Below are positions 33,416 through 44,888 of a stretch of 64,000 bases of DNA, one piece after another. The position numbers and the translations under genes were made by a program. A model generated the notes under the pieces. That model ran no database searches and was not told the origin of the DNA. It saw only the letters and a program-made list of their open reading frames with translations. The stretch spans positions 122,956-186,955 of the forward strand of contig NBIV01000172.1 in NCBI GenBank assembly GCA_003194525.1. Reading direction: 5' to 3'. Source of the DNA: Gracilariopsis chorda (taxonomy: Eukaryota; Rhodophyta; Florideophyceae; Gracilariales; Gracilariaceae). Position 1 is the first letter of the stretch. Every line of letters begins with the position of its first letter.

Positions 33416-35182
33416 TCATACAACCCGTGAGGGCCTGTCAGCCGGGTTGGCATCGCTTGGGATATAGAGACAATCCACGTATAAGTTGACCAAGAGGAGT
33501 AAAGCTGCTGTACGCCGACACACTCGATTGAAACTTGTTACACTGCTACGTCCTTTAAAGAGAGCACCAATTAGAGCCTGATTATCGAGAAAAACAATCA
33601 CCCGCGTCCCATGATTTTTCTGTTGCAGGGGCAGCCATCTTAGTCTAAGAATAAGAGCGTCGCCTTCGAGAAGATGAATTGGCATTCTTTTGCGTCAACG
33701 GTGCCTGATGGCGAGCTTCCATTGTTGATTGGATACCCATTGCCATTGACGTTCCGCTGATTGAAAAAGCAGGTGTAGCGCATCTTCACACGGACTATAT
33801 ACCACTCTTCTACCCCAAAGACTCGCATTCGTACACAGGGCATTGATACAAAAAGGCGTGGTGATGCAAGTGCGTATCCACCCAAATAGCTCAACCAGAA
33901 GTATGAGTTCCTGTCTGGCAATCTTGGTGGATTGGAATGTACAGGAGACACATTGGCTCAAGTGGTACAAGCTTTGCAGTACCGAGAAGAGAGGACGACG
34001 CAAGAGAAGGAACCACGCCAACTTTCCCAAGAGACACTGCAGACTGCGCATTTTCCACCGTCTTCGCTTCACGATGCTTATTGTCCGCAATATAAGGCAT
34101 TGCATCTTTATCGCTTTGGGCAAGAGCAACCCATTTTCCTGAACACCGATTCCCAGAAATTTTATGCAGGATACTGTCGGTTGCCACGAAACTTTCTGTA
34201 GTTGGGACGGTAGCCTACATCGCTCGGATTCCCGTATAACCAATTTCAGTGCCTCAGTCGCTTTTTCCATATTAGTGCCAAGTGAGAAGTAATCATTCAC
34301 AAAGGCTCCATAGCTCAATTCCGAAACGCCGATAATACCCGTTATCCAGCCCCTCGACGATAGGCCGGCAGACTCAAGCTGCTACTGATGAATGGCCTGT
34401 GCCACGAACACAGAGTGTGACCACCCCATGGGCATGGAACGCATAACAGGATATAGCTGCGAGTCACGCTTTTCTATCGGAGGTAAACCGAAATAGAGGC
34501 TTAGCCATTCCGGTATCTTCATCCGATGGAACTGATTGTCCATATTCTAATTATCTAAATATAGCTTCTGCCCAGAGCGCATCCACAAACGTGCAAGGTG
34601 TCCTGGATTCGGTAGATCAATCTCACCAGGCGCTATGAAGACTTTATTCCCATTGCACGCGTCGATAGTCACCCTCTGGCTTCCCTTACCACTCTGTGGT
34701 ACCGCAAAAACTCCATGAATAACCTTCGGTGGTTCCCGAGTCAGCCGGACAAGTCCGGTCTTTCGCAATTTTAAGACCAACGTTCCGTAATCTTCATTGC
34801 CAATGCCGCAGAAAGGCGTTTCCATTGGCCCGCGCTCACACGCGGGCTTCAGTATATCACCTTCTGCAGCATACGTTCCTTGGATGTGTTCTGGTAGTAG
34901 TGCAGGAATATCAGCCGAGGCTGCCAGACCATCAACTGGTAAGGAAACTTGCTCCGGGTCCAACCACACCCATTTATGTGGGGGGTGATATCCAAAACTA
35001 ATGTTCTCGTCCTCTACAGAAAACCCCGCATCGAAATAGCTTGGGCGGAAGGAATCCGCTCCGATGTCTTGTAAGAAGTTGGTCGCCAGCCATTGAACAG
35101 CGTTTCTCTCTCCTGATGTCGGGTGATATGAGAAGACATGCCCGGCATTTAGGCAATTCAGGCCACCTACCAGCTTGTGCAC
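33416..35182 (-). pseudogene. reverse transcriptase and RNase H of a DIRS-like element, decayed
   Basis: Minus strand. 35,182-34,547 holds the RT fingers (GTLVLKLRKTGLVRLTREPP, VFAVPQSGKGSQRVTIDACN). After a stop it continues with DNQFHRMKIPEWLSLYFGLP and MPMGWSHSVFVAQAIHQ. 34,318 onward has SYGAFVNDYFSLG, the catalytic box with its first Asp changed to Asn, then CIKFLGIGV. 33,685-33,416 is RNase H-like (RVIVFLDNQALIGALFKGRS, CLYIPSDANPADRPSR). The order and the DNQA...NPADRPSR signature are typical of DIRS-type and related tyrosine-recombinase retroelements. I found no tyrosine recombinase or terminal repeats, so the superfamily is tentative. The changed catalytic residue and many stops show it is dead. 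Confidence 0.6.
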
Positions 35183-35417
35183 GATGTCTTAAAGCAGTCT
35201 ACGTTTCCTAAGATGCTGATTTCGTCGCTTACTTGCACAATCTGGGTGCCTCGTTGCATCACCAACTACCCACTGTAGGGGAAGCATATCCCGCTCGTTC
35301 ATAGTACCTCAGTGCACTGTATGTTATTGTAATTCTTCTAAAGTCCCCTTAATCCGTCTCCCTATCTTCCAAAAGGGCAGACTTATCCTTTTTCGTCGAG
35401 GTCGAGAGTTCTTTTCT

Positions 35418-36811
35418 CTATTTAACCGACTTAAGCAATCGTCGTCGGTGAGTTTTGCTCACCAAGTCACTATGCTCTTTCTCCAACTCACGCGCTGTAC
35501 AGCAGGTCCCAGTTCTGTCCGTCATTACTACAGCTGCCAGACGCCGGATGGCAAACTCAACCGCAGGTTCGTCCTTCGCGGGTATAATAGCCAGAGAACT
35601 AATGATGCAGTCGATGATTTTTGCCAGTGTAGCCGCTTCGCACTTATTTCGATTTCCAGTCAAATTCCGAGCTTCAATCCAAGCAGAGACTGTCGGGTAA
35701 TTGTTCAAAACCTTTTTTCAACATGTTCTCTCCTTCCAGAGAGTCCACTAGAACTGCTTGAACTGGGAAAAGCCGGCACTCTAACTTCTTAAAGAATTGT
35801 TTATTAGACTTTTTGGAAGTCGACGCAGAAGGTTTCGCGCTCAAAAAGTCGTCTTCGGAGTCCGAAGTTCCACTTGCGTCAAGTTCGTCGTTCCCTTCAG
35901 CCTCTCTGCGCCTGGCACGATTCAGAACATCCAACAAATCGTTCTCTCTGCTGGCCTTCTTGGATTTCAACTTCTAAAGCTCGCTCCGAAGAGACGCCTT
36001 CTCTTTGCGTAGTTCATCGCGGTCCTGTTCACGGTCGCATTGCATCCTCACTAGAGCCTGCATTACTGACGCCAGTTCAGTGCTTTCACGATGAAGTGGC
36101 GTACGGGGCGCTACATCCTCACTTCCGTCGTAGCAACTGCTCTCCGAAGAAGATTCTTTTTCAGTTTTGTCCGCAGGTCTTCCTTCTCAGGTCTCTTCTT
36201 CTTTTCTACTAGGGGATAAGTCCTGTCCTTGACTTGCAGCACGATATTGTCCACGTCATCCCCTTCGGGGATCCTATCGACCTCCTTCCGCAAAGCGTTA
36301 AGCAGCGCGACATTGCTCTGCTTGCGCTCCGCAAAATATTGAGCCGACTCCTGGCCAAACGCTGCCCTGAATAGTTCCAGGGCTTGTCTGCGACTGCTTT
36401 TGAGTCGAGCACACAGGTGCGAGCAAACGGTCGGTGTAATTGTTGTAGCAGGTCCTTAATCTCGTCGAGCGGCTAACCGAAACCGCTCCGAGGGCCACTT
36501 TATCTCGTGGCACATGTTTGCGCTTTTTAGGAGGGCTGCTCCCGACTAATCGTTTCCTTAAATAACGCCAGCCCTCACCTGGCGCTCGCTTGGAGCATTT
36601 GCCAGGCCTTGTACCCGGCAGGTCCCTGAGACGAGCGCCACAACGCTTCAGTTACTTCTGCTCGGGCCATGCACCACAATGCCATGTTAGCAACACCAGC
36701 TCTCTTAGAGAAGCCGGCACAGACGTTACACTCATGCCTTTTGACCCGCTCTCTATAGCTCTCTTGCATGCTCGCCGTTCGAGGGTCACCAAAGTAACTG
36801 ATTAAATACAC
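35418..36811 (-). pseudogene. putative ORF1/gag of the same minus-strand retroelement
   Basis: Minus-strand frames at 36,811-36,575, 36,412-36,209, 36,293-36,111, 35,970-35,674 and 35,708-35,418 form a broken gene directly upstream of the RT. Visible features are a Lys/Glu-rich helical part, a Ser/Asp-rich linker (ELDASGTSDSEDDFLSAKPS) and a terminal helical part (PTVSAWIEARNLTGNRNKCE). One Cys-containing stretch (KRHECNVCAGFSKRAG) is not a canonical zinc knuckle. Position and charge pattern suggest a gag-like nucleic-acid-binding protein. Sequence similarity was not recognised. Confidence 0.4.
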
Positions 36812-38392
36812 GTCTTAGACCACGCCAGTACGGCAATTTGAAGTACCAGAGGCACGCGTCACGCCAAAACTAGACAGCGGCCGCTCACAAGGATATTCGC
36901 TGACGTCACAATTAAGGACCGCTATATGCTGTTTCCAGATCTGCTGCCTAGCCTTATAGCACGATTCTCCCCAGCTAGTGAGAACTGCCATCACTGGAGC
37001 TCATATCCTTAGACATTTCGTCGAACCTATGCCTTGGGGCTTCCCTGATTGCCGAGACTCCAATTGAAAGAAAGAGAGCCCATCCAACATTCGTCGTAGC
37101 CTAGGTTGGGTGCACCGCAGGTTCACCGTTGCTGAGATCCATACACGGAACACACTCGCATCCTGGCCCTTCGACTAGAAAAGTCAGGCCTTCTCTACTT
37201 GTTCCTTTCTACAGCTTTCGCTGCCCCGCCGAGACCAACATGGAGGTAGGGACTCAGATTTGCGTCGGCATTAGTCAAAGCGTCACAGGATGCTCCACTC
37301 AGAAATAGTATTACCTATGTTTTCACTCTGTAATACAAACATTACACACAGAAGTGGTGTACGATCATCTTTGATGGATTGGATCTCGCAATACGAGCTC
37401 TAGTCACGCAAAAACGTGAGGATAAACGCAAGATATCATACCTTGAGCTGGTCCAGTATGCCAAAGCTTAGGGATAAACTCACCCTATACGAAGTCAACG
37501 GAAATGCCAGTCAGCGAGAGCTCTTTTATTAGAGGAATCGTCACAATCGATGTCAATACTCCAGAAAAAGACCATGAGCGTGGATATGGGCAATTTTGAG
37601 TACGCTCGCAGGCACCTCGACTTGTTTGGGATCACGGAATTGCCGTTAACATTGGCGCCAATTTCGGAGGAAGACCCCGCTTCCTACGCTGATGCGGCAA
37701 GGATGCAAACCACTCCCTTCGACCACGCGTCAAACGGATCTCATCTCACCCTCCCCGGATGGTTCGTACAACAACCACACCATCCGAGGGATAGCAATCG
37801 TCAGCAAAATAAAGCGACACCGGCTATTTATCCTAAATTTTAGCATCATGGTCATTTCGCTGCGAAATGTGACTTGACATTCCGGGAGGTTGTTACATTT
37901 AGTTACTATTAAACTTTGTTTCAGTATAATTGGCTCTATCAGCACTTCTAACGTGTCTAGCGCACCTAGTTTTACTCTACTCGATCTCCTGAAAAGATAG
38001 GTTACCTATTTGATATGCCTATCTGGCCTCAAAGCCGAGTTGACATCTTTTGTGACATACTTTCAAGTTGAAAGGACAACATGCTTATGTCCGAGAAGTC
38101 CTGGCCGACCACGTGGACAAATATGGCTCTGCAGTACACGTCTTTTACTACTTACAGCATTGACAGACACCTCACGGGATATGGCAATGATCAAACGGTG
38201 ATGAAAGATTTCCCAGGAATCCGTGCCAAGTCATCACTGGCACTCTAGGTTCATGCCAGATCATCAAGACCCTGTCTGTCGCTGATCCTTGCCAAGTCAT
38301 ATAAAAAGTCATCAGCGCTGGTGAAATTAGCAAAGCCATCAAATGAGTAGATCTGGCGCTGAAGCCTGGAAAGCAACCACGTACGGAGGTCA
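36812..38392. other. no firm gene; possible start of chromovirus A gag
   Basis: A plus frame at 37,550-37,843 (GNFEYARRHLDLFGITELPL, then a Pro/His-rich end) could be part of the chromovirus A gag because it is on the same strand just upstream. No zinc knuckle or LTR is recognisable. The rest shows nothing I can name. Confidence 0.35.
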
Positions 38393-39850
38393 ATGAGAAG
38401 ATCAAGCATACTGCCCTTAAACTCGGAGGATTTCCCACCACGTAATGGCACTGAGAGAACTAGGCTAGACCCCTATATATACCCAGATGGATGCTCCGAA
38501 CCTCAAATTGGATCATCACCATCGACTTTCAACCACTTAACCATCGCACATCTGTTCCTAACAGAGTTGCCCAAGGTTATCGTGAACTACGAAGCGCTGA
38601 TCTCAACTGATCGGGTCCAAACACAGAGTAATTCTTATGAAGATTTAAAAGCATTACTCGCTAGCCCTGGAGTGGCACAAGCGGATGTATCCGTGGATAA
38701 CCAAGGTCATGATCAACCGGTGGACGTGGTCGTGCCCACAAATGGGATTAGTTCTGGTTCCCAAAATGGAATGGTGATACCACTTGCGGTGAGTCGCTTT
38801 TCGAAAAACTAGAATCGGGAGTCACCCCCAAGGGAGAAGCGTCTTCTGAGCCCGGGTTCACGCCCAAGGCGCTACAGCTTTGCTCCCCAGCCGTTAGGAT
38901 TCTTACCAGTAGAGTGGCTGCAACCAAAGTGAGCTCGGAAACCATTTCGGCTCTACGTCGTCCATGATTAAGTTATCGAAAATTCGGTATTGTGGATAGA
39001 GCTGCGGTCATGGCTAAGAGAAAGTACAAGGTTTACGTCAATCTTGCCCTTTCAAACGAACATGTGGTTCGACAGTTTTAGGTTTTAGATACAGGGGCTG
39101 CCTCGAACCTTATCAACTCTGAAATAGTACCCCCAGCTCTCCGCTCTTTCATTCGCTGTGTCCAAAGCCAGAATATCGCTGATTCGAACAAGCATCTCCT
39201 AAACACCTTAAAATATGGTCCTCTCTTCGTAACATTGGGTACCTGTATGGTTCAACTGGATTTTGTCGTGTGCGAAAAAACTCGTGGCACCAGTGACTCT
39301 TGGCTGTGACTTCTGTCACCGCTTTGTCAAAGTAATTTACCCCCATGCGAAAACCGTGGAAATGGCAAACAGTTGTACCGTTCCTATTGTCCGAAAATCG
39401 CTCAAGCGTACCACGCAAAAGCGTATACCGATATTGAATGCTCAGGCAGTGCAGAACACTTATCCCGTTCTTACAAAGCTTTGTATTGCTTATTTAGATG
39501 CCGTACCACCGGAACCCCGAGTCTTGGCGACTGTTGTTCCCGGTAAGAGTGGATACAAGATGGTTCAACTGCTGTCATCGTTGTACGACCAGTGTCAACT
39601 TGCATCCGCGAACGGAGTCGTTTCGATCAACCCTGATGTTTCTTTTATGGTTCTGGTTGCCAACTGTGGCAAAGCCGCTCAGTTAGTAGTCCGAAACAAA
39701 GTCCTGGGCTCGCATCTGCCACACGCGCGGGTAATCGTGCCAAAAAAACTCCAGTGGCTGCCGTCCTTGGTGTGTAGGACCCTAACGAGACAGCGAAGAG
39801 AGAACGAGAACTCCGTAAAAGCTGAGCGCAATTCGAATCCAGACTTTTAA
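38393..39850 (+). pseudogene. chromovirus A: gag end and protease
   Basis: 38,820-38,935 contains a stretch (ESGVTPKGEASSEP) matching the equivalent linker of element C (MGEASSKTRLL at 63,803 minus). The protease starts with VYVNLALS; after a TAG where the frame continues comes VLDTGAASNLINSE (Asp-Thr-Gly intact, about 39,085-39,125). After a frame change the reading is LVAPVTLGCDFCHRFVKVIY and VPIVRKSLKRTT, aligned with LAAPVILGCDYCDRFVDAIR in C. LSSLYDQCQLASANGVVSIN follows, equivalent to C's LASLYEKSQLALANGIVSIS. Collinearity with C makes the call secure. Confidence 0.8.
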
Positions 39851-40099
39851 GGTGAAAGAACTGCGGAAACTCGAGCGCTACCATGTTTTTCGGAACAGGT
39901 CATTCCTAAAAAAGAGCTCAAAGAGGTCGACCTCGGCCATGTCCCCGACTCTCACCACGAGAAGCTACGGAATATGCTTCGTCAGTTTACCTCCATGTGA
40001 TATGGTTCCCTTAGAACGATTGGAATAACAGAACACCGCATTGATTTGTGACAAGGCACTCGGAAAATCGCACAACATCTTTATCGTGCTGGAACGAAA

Positions 40100-41500
40100 G
40101 CCTGTGAAGAGGGAAAATATCCAGTCGGGAAGATGTTACATGCTGGCTTCATTGACCCCACTCAGTCACTGTGGGCTTCGCCAGTCGCTCTGGTTCTGAG
40201 GTTGGATGGATCGTGGAGGTTTTGTATTGATTGTTGTGGTCTTAGCAATGTTACCGTGAAAGAAGTTTAGGTGATCTATCGGATGAACAAGTACATTGGC
40301 TCACTTGGGAGTGCCACGGTGTTCATCGCTCTTGACGCCAATTGGAGTTATTGGCAAGTTTCTATCCGAACGAAGGACCGTGACGAAACTATGTTTGTGT
40401 TTCACAAAGAACTATATCGTTTTAATTGAATGCCCTTTGGGTTAACCAATGCACTTGCTACATTTCAACGTGTCATAGACAGTTTATTGGCCAGGTTCAA
40501 ATGGAAAACTAGCTTGGTGTATCGCAACGATATAATCGTGTTTTCCAACAACTTGGATGGTCACATGGCACATGGGAGAAACGCTATGCGTGTGCTGCAA
40601 GATGCAGTGATTACACTAAAACTAAATACGTTCAAGTTCTGTACCGATTCAGTGTACTAGATCTTGGACAGTTAATCCACCCAGGATAGCTGTCGATAGA
40701 CGCAGTAGGAGTTACGTCGCTGACAAATGCGAAAAATACGACTGCGCAAACGGAATTCCGATCATTTCTCGGTTTCTGTAACGTGCACTTTCAGTTCGTC
40801 CTGAATCTTGAAGAGCTTGTGACACCTTTGAATGCTCTTCTGAAAAGTGGTGAACTAGCGAAACGGAATCATTTTGGCAACGCTGAAGCGTCTGCCTTCA
40901 TGGCTCTCATCAACGGCGTGACGTATCCGCCATTATTTGCGCTACCAATTCTTGATTTACCCATTGAAATGGATACTGACGCAAGTGTAACCACGTTGCT
41001 TTCGCGCTATTTCAAGTGACCGAAGACCATGAATTATCTTCAATCGGGTATTGCTCTCGAACATTTAACGGGCAAGAAAGTAGGTAGTCGCCTTCGGACG
41101 ACGAGTGTCTCGCCGTTGTATGGGCGCTTGCCACTCATTGACTATAACCTATAGAAATCCATTTTAAGTTACATACGGATCACTCCTGCATCTGTGGCTC
41201 AACGAGACTGCCCAACCATCGGGACCTCTCTTGCCTTGGGCCCCCCAAATTTTGGAATTTGATATCAAAGTAATTTATAAAAAGGGAACTTTTAACAAGC
41301 AAGCCGACGATTCATCCGGCCTGGGAACCACTGCAGATCCAGAACCGGTCGATGATCTCGAGATACCGTGTTTTTTGGGTGAAAACGATGAATGGAACAG
41401 CAAGGATTGTTCAGACGACATCTTTGACGATATTCTTGCTTCTAAGACTTCGGAGTGCCCAAATAAAGTCTCTTGTACGCCTATTACCCCGAAATAGTTG
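40100..41500 (+). pseudogene. chromovirus A: reverse transcriptase and RNase H
   Basis: SWRFCIDCCGLSNVTVKEV, then FIALDANWSYWQVSIRTKDR and MPFGLTNALATFQRVID give the RT palm. The YLDD box reads YRNDIIVFSN, so the catalytic Asp pair is damaged. RNase H is recognisable at ALPILDLPIEMDTDASVTTL and in the later segment FDIKVIYKKGTFNKQADDSS, equivalent to YDFQVIYKKGAQNTQADALS in C. At least five stops or frame changes separate these. Confidence 0.8.
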
Positions 41501-42201
41501 ATTTGCGAACAACAATGCGACCCGTTATGTAGGCAGCTCGCGCTCAACTCAATGGAGAATATAACTTACCATCTCTGACGAGTGATCAAGGATACCATGT
41601 CAATTTGGTTAATTCTTCCCCACAGATCGTGGTACCGCAGTTTTCACAGAGACCAGGTTTCCACCTTTATCAATATGTAGAACTCGACCCACACCCAGGG
41701 GATAGGAAGTTTTATCTGGCTTTCCCTAGAAATTTCTATTGCTCCGCCATGGCGTTCTACTATTACAAAGCTCCCCGCTCTTGTATGTAATGCACTAACA
41801 ACAACATGGAGCTACGAAAATACTCTAAGAATGTAACGCTGTTCCTAGCTCGCACTCTGCTGGACTTCCTGGCCGTCCATACAGTCCGTGAGTTCATTAG
41901 ACCACCCCGAGAAAAGCACTTTATGCTGCTAATAACCAAGCGATTTTCTAAACTCGTATGGACGGTGAAGCTTAAAATAATTACCAACGCAGCGGTGGCA
42001 AAAGTCTTTGTCACCCACTCGGTATTCGTTTATGATCCACCCGTCGATTTAGTATACGACAGTGAACCCCAGTGTACTTCAATGGTCTTTCAAGACGTGT
42101 GTCGTATTCTCGATGTTCGACATATGTTCGTAACCACATGTGGGGAATTGAATGCCTTTTGTATGGTGCTGACCGGTCAGATGTTCCTCAGAATTAAATA
42201 G
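41500..42201 (+). pseudogene. chromovirus A: integrase
   Basis: QIVVPQFSQRPGFHLYQYVE and HPGDRKFYLAFPRNFYCSAM correspond to the H-H half of the integrase zinc domain; the C-C half is degraded. The core shows FMLLITKRFSKLVWTVKL and VYDPPVDLVYDSEPQCTSMV (C: VYGPPVEVLSDNGKQFVSKF). The first catalytic Asp region is altered and the third motif is lost before the TAG at about 42,200. It cannot be active. Confidence 0.75.
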
Positions 42202-42765
42202 AGCGGTTTCCTAGAAAGGACGGGCGGAAGATAGGTTCGATGATCGGAACGTTCGAAGTCAAGAGACGCCAGTCCTAGGCTGCGGTCCGGACGGGCAACT
42301 GCGTCGGGTGTGTTCAGAGAACACCTGTTAAGTGTTGGCGGTCGTACAAAGCTTGTATTTTACCATGCTGGTTAGTAGAAAACGCTAGTCGGCAGTCTGT
42401 ATCACCACCTAGAACAAGATACGAGTCCGTTTGATGGGATGAAATCTACATTTACTCGTTCTAGAGGTCGTTGCATCTACTGCGCTGAGTATGCCCGCCG
42501 GCCACGGGGTGCTTCTCAAATACTGTGCACCTCGGTAGATATGAACCAATAGTCGGCCTATGCGTGCACACGCTATTTCTAAAAAACTCAATTAAAAACG
42601 CAATGGGCCGTGCGGTCATTCTTGCTATTTATTCTGTTCGGAAACGTTTCTTGTGCCCCAAGTTCCTGGTCTTTCTGTCCATCACATGCATTCCTGCCAA
42701 CTGTCCACCTTTTCTTTCCTCCCTTCCTACGTCATCCTCCTCAATTCTCACCGCTTTCGACTGTA

Positions 42766-44316
42766 CAGTGCGCGAAATATCTATACGACACCCCCCTAAA
42801 ATGACAACAAAGAGCTTTCTGTAAACATTACAAGCTTGAAACTTTGTCCAGTTCCTCTACATCTGGAATCAAATAAATGGACACACTTTCAAATAAAACA
42901 GGCAAACACAAACTTACTTTTCTTTAAAAAGGCTACCTGAGACAGCGCAATCCCTATACGACAGGTGTGCACGTAGCAACGTTTCGAACATCAAGGAACA
43001 AATCTAGTAGTCTGTTTTCATTCCCTGTCTCTCTAAGACAGTAGCACAACGCTTTGTCATGCTTTTGACAAGATTGTAGCACGTGACGCGATCAATTTTG
43101 TCCCATTCTGACAAAATGCATTCTGTAAGCTCAACAACAGTATCAAACTGTTTTGCATTAGCATAAACTCGCCTAGCCAGAATTCCCCAAAGATTCTCAA
43201 TCGGATTGAGATCAGGACTACGTGCTGGCCACTCCATAACATCCAAATTGTTAGTCTCAAACCAGTCCTTAGTAAACTTAGAAGTATGAATTGCTGCATT
43301 GTCTTGCTGAAAAATCCATCCTGTCCCGCAAACAGTTTGCGAATAAGGTAGCAAATAGTTTTTCAAGGTTTCAACATACTTCTTAGAGTCCTGATTGCCA
43401 ACTAACACAGCTAGTTTGCTGACACCTTTTTCAGAAAAAGCTCCCCAAACCATCACTCCACCACCACCTTTCTGTCTCTTCGACATCACCCTTTCTTCCT
43501 TCCTCATATCATGCCAGTAGTAAGCAAAACCATCAGGACCATCCAAGTTGAATTTTTTTTCATCGTAAAACACAACACGGCCCGATTCTCCAAGTCACCA
43601 CGCATGCCTTTTCCGAGCCCAATTCAAACGGTTTGTTTTGTGAATTTCGGTTAGAGGAGGAGCCTGTTTCACCTTTTTATATTTAAATTGTTCCTCTGCA
43701 GAGATTATCTGTTGGACTCTACGTTTTGATATAGGCAATTGGAGTGCGACTTTTAGCTGGGACGCAGTTTGTTCGCCCTTCGATGCTTTACGAACCAGCA
43801 GTCGTCGAGCTGCTGGGGTTATTTTTCCCTTCTTGTTGGTGGGTTTTTTAGTCCCATATCCTTTGGTATTGTCTAAGTACCGCTTGACGACATCTCTGCT
43901 ACGCTTCACTTCACGTGATATGGCGGAAATTGACCATCCTGTCTTCCTGAATGCTCCAATTTGGCCTTTTTCCTTCTCCGACAAATAAGTGCCGCGTGGC
44001 ATGTTTTTTTAAAGAAAATGTGGATGGATAGAAAGAAGGAAGTGTGTAGAAAGCAATGGAATGTGTAGAAAGACTACGCTACTAGTAGCACTACTGCAAG
44101 ATATATATTCTTTATTATGTCGTATAGGGGTTGCGCGGCTTTTGGTAGCCGTTTTGAAATGAAAGGTTGTGTAACAGTTTGTTTTATTGTTTTTCTATCT
44201 CGTTCAGTACTGTTCTATGTAACGAATAGATTAGTAAAAGTTTACACCTCGTGAGACATTACATAAAGCCGTTGCTTTTAAATCAGGGGGGTGTCGTATA
44301 GAGATTTCGCGCACTG
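42766..44316 (-). mobile_element. Tc1/mariner (Tc3-like) transposon with paired inverted/direct repeats
   Basis: A 1,551-bp element between TA dinucleotides (42,764-42,765 and 44,317-44,318). The outer termini CAGTGCGCGAAATATCTATA and their right-end complement match at 31 of 32 positions. A second, inner pair GCGCAAYCCCTATACGACA lies at 42,945-42,965 and 44,117-44,136. Outer and inner units share CTATACGACA. This gives the IR/DR layout known from Sleeping Beauty-like and Tc3-like elements. It encodes one transposase (minus) with a single nonsense codon. Near-identical ends and an almost intact gene indicate a recent arrival. Confidence 0.93.
43004..44002 (-). pseudogene. Tc1/Tc3-type transposase, one internal stop
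   Basis: The reading frame runs unbroken from ATG at 44,002 to the stop at 43,004, apart from one TGA at 43,597-43,595. The full length of about 333 residues is typical. The N-terminal half carries the paired helix-turn-helix DNA-binding region (AFRKTGWSISAISREVKRSR, LQLPISKRRVQQII). The catalytic core has VVFYDEKKFNLDGPDG (first Asp), IFQQDNAAIH (second Asp) and SPDLNPIENLWG (Glu; a 34-residue spacing is typical). A GGGGVMVWGAFS motif lies between them. The transposase cuts and pastes its own element at TA. The lone stop probably makes this copy non-autonomous. Confidence 0.92.
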
Positions 44317-44318
44317 TA

Positions 44319-44888
44319 TGCTACGTTCGTGCGGTTGCTTTATCACATTCCTTCCTCTTTAGTTTCCGCCACGTCCACGTTGTACATTCCTAATTGGTCA
44401 TGTGTGCCACGGCAGGGGCTTGTTAGGGCGGGGTCTGGATTGTATTCAGCTTTCGTTCGGTTGGAGGCAATTGCAATTAAATTTCACTGGGCCGTACACC
44501 GATCTGATCGTGGTTGCCTCCTTTAGTCCAGAAGTATCCCGAAGTCCGTGCGGTAAATGTGCGTGAGGAGGCCCATTGCTATCGTTAGGCCGTGAGACCC
44601 GTTCGGTCGGGGATAATAGCATCCTTGCTGGCGGCCTCTGCCCGGGTGGTGAGCCCTGACCCACTTTAAAAACCAATTGAATTGGATCCCGCCGGCCGTT
44701 TTTAGCTCATTTAATGGGGTATCAGGACTTCCCATTGCAGCGCTTTATTCCCTTTTGCTTTGCGCGTCACTCATTTTCTCCTGACCCCATGCCAGGCGAT
44801 CGTGCGCCCTTGCATTAGTAGGCCTTCGGCGTCGCCTCTAGTGCCTACGTTTCTCCTCACCCGTTCGTTCGTTACTGATACCGCAGCC
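44319..44888. other. no gene recognised; leader region of chromovirus B antisense ORF
   Basis: Pyrimidine-rich at first, then mixed. It is continuous across the Tc1-type insertion with 42,560-42,763, which is also pyrimidine-rich. Both may be parts of an old LTR, but I could not align them to the LTRs of element C. Confidence 0.35.

Larger units (their letters stand above)
38393..42300 (+). mobile_element. Ty3/gypsy chromovirus copy A, decayed
   Basis: A plus-strand copy of the family represented by element C (55,399 to edge). Collinear pieces are gag-protease linker, protease, RT, RNase H, integrase zinc finger and integrase core; all are broken by stops and frame changes. Catalytic residues are lost in RT. 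The chromodomain and the antisense ORF were not found after 42,200, so the 3' part is probably deleted. LTRs were not identified. It is much older than C. Confidence 0.8.
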
